Shown piece after piece: positions 24,008-30,536 of a DNA stretch of 39,034 nt; the stretch's first letter is position 1; each line of letters starts with the position of its first letter. Made by a program: the position numbers and the translations under genes. The notes beneath the pieces are model-generated. The model worked only from the letters and a program-made list of their open reading frames with translations. It did not search any database and was not told the DNA's origin. The stretch comes from a virus: positions 1 to 39,034 of the IMG/VR virus record IMGVR_UViG_3300034190_002964, one strand, 5' to 3'.

Positions 24008-24463
24008 CTACGATATTAAGCCGAGCTTACGAATCTCCTTTTGTTCAACCCCATACTTAGCTAAAATATCTGCTAATTCTGTTTGTCCGCCAGCTGAGAT
24101 TTCATACATCTCTATGGCATCATTAGCTTCTCTCATACTACATTGTAAGTGTTTAGAAACTATTTCATAAACCCATTTTGGATACTTCATTTTCTTATCT
24201 CCTTTAATATATTTTAACCATTGTTTCTTTTTTGGTAATATATCTGTGTAAACTTTATATAACTCTTTTGGTTGTAATGGATACTTTTGTACTTCATTTA
24301 CAAATTCAATCCAATCAGGCTTCATAGATAGAAACCTGTTTATCATATAATTAGACCAAGACTTCTTATCATCATCTGAAATCTCATCCCAATAATTAGG
24401 ATGTTGTTGGCTGGTTACAGCATTAACATGATCAAATAAACTTTTCTTTTTAACCTTCGCCAT
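24008..24463 (-). CDS. 62: Clamp loader small subunit (T4 gp62-like)
   Basis: 151 aa. KSLFDHVNAVTSQQ, SNYMINRFLSMKPDWIEFVN, ILPKKKQWLKYIKG and IVSKHLQCSMREANDAIEMY are the features of T4-type gp62, the non-ATPase subunit that joins four gp44 subunits to load the gp45 clamp. T4 gp62 is 187 aa. It overlaps the zinc-ribbon gene by 14 bases. Unlike T4, where 44 and 62 are adjacent, two unrelated genes separate them here. Confidence 0.85.
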   Translation of the reverse strand: MAKVKKKSLFDHVNAVTSQQHPNYWDEISDDDKKSWSNYMINRFLSMKPDWIEFVNEVQKYPLQPKELYKVYTDILPKKKQWLKYIKGDKKMKYPKWVYEIVSKHLQCSMREANDAIEMYEISAGGQTELADILAKYGVEQKEIRKLGLIS

Positions 24464-24701
24464 TGAATTCCTTCATTAGTGTGCTTGGAACTTTTCCACA
24501 ATTACCACAACTATAAACCTGTATTGGAATCATAGCTTCTTTTCCTGTTGGTGACATTAGTGGTGATAATCTTCTTAAAAATACTGCTGGTATAAATACA
24601 GCATTACCACAATCTTCACATACAAATGGTTCTGTATCTGACATACTCACATTTGTATTTGGAGCTGGTTGTTTTATTGGTTTCATTGGTTTTGTACTCA
24701 T
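24450..24701 (-). CDS. Small zinc-ribbon phage protein
   Basis: 83 aa. Zinc ribbon with C28-x2-C31 (CEDCG) and C65-x2-C68 (CGNCGK) enclosing a hydrophobic loop (VFIPAVFLRRLSP). The proline-rich N-terminus looks disordered. Located between the heptose kinase and gp62 genes (4- and 14-base overlaps). It may act in transcription or replication, as zinc ribbons in this place do in marine T4-like phages, but the function is not visible. Confidence 0.6.
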   Translation of the reverse strand: MSTKPMKPIKQPAPNTNVSMSDTEPFVCEDCGNAVFIPAVFLRRLSPLMSPTGKEAMIPIQVYSCGNCGKVPSTLMKEFNGEG

Positions 24702-25465
24702 TTTATTTCCTCTTTAGTAATTATTGAAACTCCACTTTTTTTGACTACTTCGGTTGCAGCTTTTAAAGCATACTTTATAGCCCTTTGTATTTTGTTACTC
24801 TCACCATACTTCACAACTAAAGCTGCCATAAAAGTATCGCCGGCACCCGATACATCTCCTCCTGTAACTTTAGTTGTGTCGTATATATTTCCATCATATT
24901 GACAACCATCTTCTCCGAGAGTAACTATTAATTTATCATCGTACCAATTTGTTATAGCATTCTCTTTAATAGCTTTGTATTCTAATTCATTTATCTTTAT
25001 ATAAGAACACTCTGTCATATACTCATCGATTGGTTTCTTAGTATCTATAAATACATTAGTATTGTTTTGGCAAAGGTAAGCTATATCTTCCTCATCTAAA
25101 AATCCTTTATTATAATCAGCAATTACTAAAGAGTCAAACTTCCAATCACCTACAGCATTATTTCGTATCTTATACAGATAATCCTTTTCAATCCTATCAC
25201 ATCTATCATTATCATCGACTCTCATAACAAGCTGATTGGAACGTTTATCAACATATCTGGTTTTAACTATACCTATTTGATTAGTAACATATTTTACTTC
25301 AGCTCCCAATGATTCTAAATTAGCTACTACATTCAGAGCCATACCATTATTACCCTTTTCCCATTCTCTATTGAACACTGGAACAGGTCCTTCGGGACAT
25401 ATTCTATCTATATCACCATAAACAAATATATCTTGGCAACTATCTCCGACTACTAATACTCTCAT
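24698..25465 (-). CDS. hldA: PfkB-family kinase, probable heptose-7-phosphate kinase (HldA/HldE-N-like)
   Basis: 255 aa. VVGDSCQDIFVYGDIDRICP, PEGPVPVF, GMALNVVANLESLGAEVKYV and RSNQLVMRVDDND match the kinase half of HldE (RfaE), and VSGAGDTF (205-212) holds the catalytic D210. It is 60 residues shorter than HldE-N. HldE makes D-glycero-beta-D-manno-heptose-1,7-bisphosphate for ADP-heptose. It lies between gp44 and gp62 with ATGA overlaps at both ends. The separate adenylyltransferase, GmhA and GmhB are absent from the window, so it would act with host enzymes or genes elsewhere on the phage. Confidence 0.77.
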   Translation of the reverse strand: MRVLVVGDSCQDIFVYGDIDRICPEGPVPVFNREWEKGNNGMALNVVANLESLGAEVKYVTNQIGIVKTRYVDKRSNQLVMRVDDNDRCDRIEKDYLYKIRNNAVGDWKFDSLVIADYNKGFLDEEDIAYLCQNNTNVFIDTKKPIDEYMTECSYIKINELEYKAIKENAITNWYDDKLIVTLGEDGCQYDGNIYDTTKVTGGDVSGAGDTFMAALVVKYGESNKIQRAIKYALKAATEVVKKSGVSIITKEEIK

Positions 25466-26400
25466 TTAATGATTCCTAAGATTTCTATCATCATAGCCAT
25501 AACATTGATTTCTTTATCAACAACTTGTGCATCTGATAATTGATACTTAGCTATACATAAGATACACTCTGCTACATGCCCTTTACCATAATCATCTACC
25601 TCATCATACAATAAACGAAATACATCAGCAAAGTCTGATATTTGATTATCACCTAACATCTTTCTTATGGTTACGAAAGCCTCTTTTTTATCTTGAGTTT
25701 TTAATACATTAACTACCTGTGTAGAAAATACACTTACATTTAAATCAACAGCAGCTAGATTATCTTGGTCGATTAACAACACACCATCAACCACCTGTCT
25801 TTGAGCAAAGTTTATGACTCTACGAATATCAGGATAGCCACCATTAACTAATGTAGCGACATCTTCTGTTTTTCTAGAAACATTCTCCTCTGACAGAATT
25901 TCTTGTAGGTGCATAGCAACCTCTTTTCTCGATGGTGGAACTATCTGAAATGGTTGGCAACGACTCTGTATCGGATCGATAATTCTCTCCACATAGTTAC
26001 AGGTTAGAATAAACCTAGTGTGTTTAGAAAAAGTCTCCATAAGGTTACGAAGAGCAGCTTGTGCGTTAGGTGTAATGTAATCACACTCATCTAATATAAC
26101 CACCTTCATATCTTTGAATCCGATAGTGGAAGCGAACCCACGAACCTTATTACGGACTGTATCTACACTATTTTCATCAGAAGCGTTTATGTACATATGG
26201 TCACATTCTATATTATTAACCAATAGTTTAGCCAATGTAGTTTTACCTGTTCCAGCTCTACCATACAATAGTAGATGAGGTAAATCTCCACTCTCCAAAT
26301 AAACTTTGATTTTCTTCTTTAGATGATCATTACCTATGTAAGAATCTAATTCGTTTGGGCGATACTTTTCAACCCATAGGGTATTATCTAATCTTTCCAT
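25462..26400 (-). CDS. 44: Clamp loader large subunit (T4 gp44-like, AAA+ ATPase)
   Basis: 312 aa, close to T4 gp44 (319). WVEKYRPNELDSYIG, Walker A GRAGTGKTT (47-55), Walker B VVILDECD (100-107), sensor 1 FILTCNY and the SRC arginine finger (IQSRCQ, 145-149) give an RFC-type clamp-loader ATPase. It opens the gp45 ring on primer-template DNA. It starts inside the end of a Mom-like gene (13-base overlap). Confidence 0.93.
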   Translation of the reverse strand: MERLDNTLWVEKYRPNELDSYIGNDHLKKKIKVYLESGDLPHLLLYGRAGTGKTTLAKLLVNNIECDHMYINASDENSVDTVRNKVRGFASTIGFKDMKVVILDECDYITPNAQAALRNLMETFSKHTRFILTCNYVERIIDPIQSRCQPFQIVPPSRKEVAMHLQEILSEENVSRKTEDVATLVNGGYPDIRRVINFAQRQVVDGVLLIDQDNLAAVDLNVSVFSTQVVNVLKTQDKKEAFVTIRKMLGDNQISDFADVFRLLYDEVDDYGKGHVAECILCIAKYQLSDAQVVDKEINVMAMMIEILGIIK

Positions 26401-27155
26401 TTTTCGTTATTAACCTCTATTTTTGTTATTTCAATATCGTGTTTGTAGTTCTTAGGATACTTCATTTGTGGGTGTTTCATCACACTATGAAATTTCCTAT
26501 TCTCTTTTTTGTTGCCTAAAAAGTAAATGTATCTATGTTTGCTGGCTTCCTTCTTTAACCAAAAATCATGACCTATTGACTTCTTCATCTTTTCAGGTGC
26601 AGAAGAACCGAATTTTGAATACACACTTCTACTGTGCATCCATTCACCATCTTCTTCAAGTCTAAGAGAAAAGGTTGGTGCCATTTGAAAAGCACCACAA
26701 CCTTGATAAATCCAATTAGTAGCTTGATAAATAGCACCATCATGAGATTGTTCGGGATCAGCATATGATATTAGAACCTTTATATCTTTGGCATTATCTT
26801 TCATCCATTTGAATGTAAGACCTAATGCCAAAGACTCAATATTCTTACCATAACCATCGTGGATGAAGAGTCTCGTAAGTTCTAATATGTTTCTATTCTC
26901 TAATATCTCTTCAGAGAAGATAGAACCTAAGACCCTTCTTCCAACAGGAAAACCATAACAAGCAACTCCTATGAGTTTCTCTTCAGGTTCCGCAAAGAAT
27001 TTATGTTCATTATCAGTTTGATAAAAGATTCCAAGCGGATAGCGACAAGATGACAACCTACCACTATAGTGGTTTTTTTCTATCATATCCTTAGCCAATG
27101 GTTTATAGATTGGCCTGACAGAAACTCTAGACTTATCTACATACTTTTCTTCCAT
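26388..27155 (-). CDS. Mom-like DNA modification protein (GNAT-type), copy 2
   Basis: 255 aa. EKNHYSGR (26-33), LIGVACYGFPVGRR, LELTRLFIHDGYGKNIESLA, KVLISYADPEQSHDGAIYQA and TNWIYQGCG follow the Mom pattern, with ISYAD equal to the VSFAD of copy 1. The C-terminus after HSRSVYSKFG is also shared in style. Identity to copy 1 is low by eye, so they are old paralogs or separate acquisitions, likely with different specificity. The ATG overlaps the clamp stop by 1 base and the end overlaps gp44. Confidence 0.7.
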   Translation of the reverse strand: MEEKYVDKSRVSVRPIYKPLAKDMIEKNHYSGRLSSCRYPLGIFYQTDNEHKFFAEPEEKLIGVACYGFPVGRRVLGSIFSEEILENRNILELTRLFIHDGYGKNIESLALGLTFKWMKDNAKDIKVLISYADPEQSHDGAIYQATNWIYQGCGAFQMAPTFSLRLEEDGEWMHSRSVYSKFGSSAPEKMKKSIGHDFWLKKEASKHRYIYFLGNKKENRKFHSVMKHPQMKYPKNYKHDIEITKIEVNNEKWKD

Positions 27156-27871
27156 TACACATCTTGTTCAGCAACTAAATAATATGTGGCATCATACTCA
27201 TCAACTTTGAAATTAATTCTAGCCAAACCGCCTGAACTTACTTCCAATGTCGCACCTTCACATTCTTTATTAGCTACCAACACATCTCTGAATAGATTAG
27301 CGTTAAAAGAAACATTGTCTATCTTATCAAAAGATTCTGTTTCTACAGGAAGCGTAACACGATTTGTACTAATCTCAGCATAACCAATTACAATCTTTAC
27401 GCCATCGTCATTTGTCAATACTGTAAAATTATCAGTATCAGCCAAAGCACCTTTACCAGCAATAAACTTCTGCATAAAAGACTTATCAACTTTTATCTTT
27501 ACCTCAAAATCAGGTATAGACTTTAGATTAGGTGGTGAACTAATAACAGATAAATCTGAAAGCATATAATTAACATCGGAATTACTATCTGATATTTTAA
27601 GAGATACTGCTTTATCTCCAGCTTTTGTAAGATTCATTGTTATGTTTTCTGATAGAACCGATAGTAACTTAACAAGCTGCTCTGTGTTATATACACCTAA
27701 ATCAGCATCATCGAACTTCCAACCAGTCATTGTTAGTTCTCCAAGTAGATTCTTATCACCAGTAATAAACCGAGTAGAGAGATTATCCCCTTTACTATTA
27801 ATTACAACCGATGAACAATTTCCGCCAAGATAGTACTTATCAATAAAGCGGCTTAGTGAATGTTTGTTCAT
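27155..27871 (-). CDS. 45: Sliding clamp (T4 gp45-like)
   Basis: 238 aa, slightly longer than T4 gp45 (228). The order of segments fits the two-domain clamp: ITGDKNLLGELTMTGWKFDD, LGVYNTEQLVKLLSVLS, MLSDLSVISSPPNLKSIPDF in domain 1; KVDKSFMQKFIAGKGALAD, IVIGYAEISTNRVTLPVE and VSFNANLFRDVLVANKECEG in domain 2. Trimeric processivity factor for DNA polymerase and, in T4, activator of late transcription. Strong ribosome binding site AAGGAG six bases before ATG, and it follows an AT-rich gap. Confidence 0.88.
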   Translation of the reverse strand: MNKHSLSRFIDKYYLGGNCSSVVINSKGDNLSTRFITGDKNLLGELTMTGWKFDDADLGVYNTEQLVKLLSVLSENITMNLTKAGDKAVSLKISDSNSDVNYMLSDLSVISSPPNLKSIPDFEVKIKVDKSFMQKFIAGKGALADTDNFTVLTNDDGVKIVIGYAEISTNRVTLPVETESFDKIDNVSFNANLFRDVLVANKECEGATLEVSSGGLARINFKVDEYDATYYLVAEQDV

Positions 27872-27928
27872 TTTTACTCCTTATGTAGTTTATGATATAT
27901 AAATATATATCTGTTTTTATTTCCAAAA
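27872..27928 (-). promoter_or_regulatory. AT-rich gap before the clamp gene, candidate promoter
   Basis: 57 bases between polymerase and clamp. On the minus strand the centre reads GATATATATTTATATATC, a near-perfect palindrome, then CATAAACTACATAAGGAG. There is no exact T4 late motif on this strand, and no hairpin with a U-tract. A promoter is plausible because clamp genes need strong expression, but the evidence is composition and position only. Confidence 0.3.
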
Positions 27929-30424
27929 TCAAAAAAATCTTTCCATAGATGTCTTTTTGTTTACCGGCTCATTCCATTTTAGAGATTCATAAAACATCAT
28001 TATCTTCTTCTCTAACATCTGAGCATACATCTTTTTGTAATCTATGTTTGTCTTAATAAAATTAATTATTTCTGGTGGGTCTTCATAACCTTTGTAACCG
28101 CATGATTCTAATCCTAAATCATTTGGTCTGAGATACACCCACTTAATCTTTTCAGAGTTACTTATCTTCTCATACTTCTTACCAACTCCGAAGTGTTTTA
28201 ATAAATCATTATAGGTTAGTGCTGCTTTTATGTGAGCAGGCGCACCCTTAGCAAACTTTGTAAACTTACCAGCCTTACCATTTGTGTACTTCTTTAGATT
28301 ATTTATACCTGTTGGCATCGCTATCCTATCAAAGTCTAATAGTTTCATAGATTCTTTGAAGTTTATAATCCTCTCATCTATCTTATCCTTTGGAACAGTA
28401 GCCAGAATATCTTCCAACACACTCTTCAGTAGTTCACCCATAGCCTTTGGAAAATTACTACGAACCAAGTCCAATCCTTTGACATGCAGTTTGTTTACCT
28501 TTACTCCATTGTCATTGATAATCTTCATACCATATCGTTTCTTCACAATGAATAAACCTGATTTAGCAATCAATTCCTGCTTTATCTCAAACCTATGTTT
28601 ATCTAAGTTTAGGAACTTCTTACCGAAGTAGTCATAAGACTTATTTAGAAACCCCTGCATCTCATCAGCCACATCCAATATCCTCTTACTCATCATAGTC
28701 TCACTATCGAAATCCATAGTAGGAAACCTCTTCTTAACCAATGGAAGAGCTGAATAGAATACTGAATCTGTATCTATGTAAATACAATAATCTTCATTAG
28801 TACCCAATTCTTTATTGTAGAAATGATTACCAATCTTTTTAGTAAACTTAATTAACTCTTGACCTGTAAGTGTTGTAGCCTCAGCATTATCTAAATCATA
28901 GAACCTAAATACTGGCAAACCTAATACACCATACAAAGAGTTTAGAACCACCTTCTGTATTAGCTGACGACTTTTAAAGTAAGTATACTTTTCATTGTTT
29001 CCCTCATCACCGAACTTCTTCATCAACTTTCTATACTCCACACGAGTATCGAACCACTTCTCTAATAGGGCTGGAATCAAACCTTTCTTATCACTACGAT
29101 ATAGAACACCATTAGAAGATACTGATACTTTGTTATTGTCAAAGAAATCTTTTAATTCTAATTCAGAAAGTTTACCCATCTCTTTTTCGCCTGACATAAG
29201 GGTATAGGTTTTCTTTGTACCTTTCATAAATTCTTCAGCATCCCAACCTTTTAATTTACCCATCTTTGTTTCGGGTGATACATTCAGAGACATAATTACG
29301 GATGGATACATAGATGTAATATCTAAATCAAATACCCAATCGTGTTTACCTCTTTGTGGTGGTTGGACATAAGCACCAGCAAACTTCTCATCACTATTCA
29401 TATTTGGTCTTGCTGGTTTATTTGGTGCTACGACTTCTAAGTTCTTTAAATAGACTAAGATAGCACCTTCTAAATAACGTGAGGAAAAATATACATCCTC
29501 ATAAGGAACATGACCTACGTGACACACACCTCTAGCCATATCGATTAAATCTAATTTGTCGTGCAATCTCTTTACAAGCCTAACATCATGGATATTATAT
29601 TCCACAAACTTATCTATGTTATTCTCATATAAGTCATTGAGTGTTCCTGTATACTCAACTTTCTTTTCACTAAGTTCGTGTTCAGCTACAGCATCTAATC
29701 TGTAAGAGGATAGTTGAGTGTATGTGAATAGTTTGTATAGAGCTAAGTAATCTAAACAACTAACACCAGCAAACATAAACCTCTTACGATGTTTGTTCCA
29801 CTTTACTTCTCTTATTGGTGAGATTAAATTAGCTATATCAGAACCAACAATCTTACAAGCTCTATTGTAAATGTAAGGCATATCAAATGAATCAGAGTTC
29901 CAACCTGTAATAATGGTTGGTTTCCAATCTAAATATAATAGAAAAAATCTTTGTAGTAAATCAAACTCTGTTTCAAAGGATTCTATGATTTCATTATCTT
30001 TTGATTTCAAACTGAGTTTCTTTTTCTCATCTAACACCAAACAATAATACTCATCCTCTTCTGAGTTATGAACTGCGATAGCAGTTATTTTATCTTTAGA
30101 ATCTTCGGGATATGGAAAGCCATCTGTAACCTCTACCTCAATATCGATTGTCATAATACGATGACCATTTGATAGTTCTTCTGAATCTGCGTAGTTGTCT
30201 ACCAACACACGAGTTTCAGGCGGTACATCTGATTCAAATAAATTAGGTGTGTCTGGATCGAATCTATATACTTTCTTCAATTTATCTCCATATAGAGATA
30301 TATGAGTACCAGCTCTGTCTTTTACATAAGCATATTTCTTATATGGTAAAGTGTAGTAGCCTGTTTCATCATCCCAAATATGAACTGTTTGCGTTTTATT
30401 GTCGTAATAAATATTTTGATACAT
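27929..30424 (-). CDS. 43: Family B DNA polymerase (T4 gp43-like)
   Basis: 831 aa (T4 gp43: 898). Exonuclease motifs: Exo I TIDIEVE (D94, E96), Exo II GWNSDSFDMPYIYNR (174-188), Exo III YNIHDVRL (D280). Polymerase motifs: A DLDITSMYPS (366-375), B KVVLNSLYG (491-499), C YIDTDSVFY (549-557). All catalytic residues are present, so it has proofreading and synthesis activity. The last residues SMERFF resemble the C-terminal clamp-binding peptide of phage polymerases. A host-like promoter lies upstream; the Shine-Dalgarno is weak, with GGGG 14 bases or so before the ATG. Confidence 0.95.
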   Translation of the reverse strand: MYQNIYYDNKTQTVHIWDDETGYYTLPYKKYAYVKDRAGTHISLYGDKLKKVYRFDPDTPNLFESDVPPETRVLVDNYADSEELSNGHRIMTIDIEVEVTDGFPYPEDSKDKITAIAVHNSEEDEYYCLVLDEKKKLSLKSKDNEIIESFETEFDLLQRFFLLYLDWKPTIITGWNSDSFDMPYIYNRACKIVGSDIANLISPIREVKWNKHRKRFMFAGVSCLDYLALYKLFTYTQLSSYRLDAVAEHELSEKKVEYTGTLNDLYENNIDKFVEYNIHDVRLVKRLHDKLDLIDMARGVCHVGHVPYEDVYFSSRYLEGAILVYLKNLEVVAPNKPARPNMNSDEKFAGAYVQPPQRGKHDWVFDLDITSMYPSVIMSLNVSPETKMGKLKGWDAEEFMKGTKKTYTLMSGEKEMGKLSELELKDFFDNNKVSVSSNGVLYRSDKKGLIPALLEKWFDTRVEYRKLMKKFGDEGNNEKYTYFKSRQLIQKVVLNSLYGVLGLPVFRFYDLDNAEATTLTGQELIKFTKKIGNHFYNKELGTNEDYCIYIDTDSVFYSALPLVKKRFPTMDFDSETMMSKRILDVADEMQGFLNKSYDYFGKKFLNLDKHRFEIKQELIAKSGLFIVKKRYGMKIINDNGVKVNKLHVKGLDLVRSNFPKAMGELLKSVLEDILATVPKDKIDERIINFKESMKLLDFDRIAMPTGINNLKKYTNGKAGKFTKFAKGAPAHIKAALTYNDLLKHFGVGKKYEKISNSEKIKWVYLRPNDLGLESCGYKGYEDPPEIINFIKTNIDYKKMYAQMLEKKIMMFYESLKWNEPVNKKTSMERFF

Positions 30425-30456
30425 TTAGGTTATAATATCCCCATTTTCGATACGTT

Positions 30457-30486
30457 AATATACAACTAAAACCTTACATAAGTCAA
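30457..30486 (-). promoter_or_regulatory. Sigma70-like promoter for the polymerase transcript
   Basis: On the minus strand TTGACT (30486-30481) is followed by an 18-base spacer and TATATT (30462-30457), giving -35 and -10 boxes near the bacterial consensus. It stands between the terminator of the receptor gene and the polymerase start (30424), leaving a leader of about 25-30 bases. It is an early/host-polymerase type promoter and the clearest promoter in the window. Confidence 0.55.
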
Positions 30487-30494
30487 GGTTTATT

Positions 30495-30524
30495 TTGATA
30501 AAAGGGGGGAAATAAATTCCCCCC
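30495..30524 (-). terminator. Rho-independent terminator after the TonB-dependent receptor
   Basis: On the minus strand GGGGGGAA (30524-30517), a five-base loop TTTAT and TTCCCCCC (30511-30504) form a perfect 8-bp stem, followed directly by TTTTAT. It begins 13 bases after the receptor stop. The opposite strand lacks a U-tract, so it works for minus-strand transcripts. It separates the reductase-receptor transcript from the polymerase one. Confidence 0.85.
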
Positions 30525-30536
30525 AAGTTTACCATT

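Noticed and set aside
27898-27905. Exact TATAAATA (T4 late promoter box)
   Set aside because: It is on the plus strand, whereas all genes are read from the minus strand; in an AT-rich palindrome this match is expected by chance.
28284-28631. Plus-strand open frame of 115 aa inside the polymerase gene (and similar ones elsewhere, such as 10493-10813 or 12201-12491)
   Set aside because: All lie antisense to strongly supported minus-strand genes, have no ribosome binding site or family signature, and have the composition of a mirrored frame.
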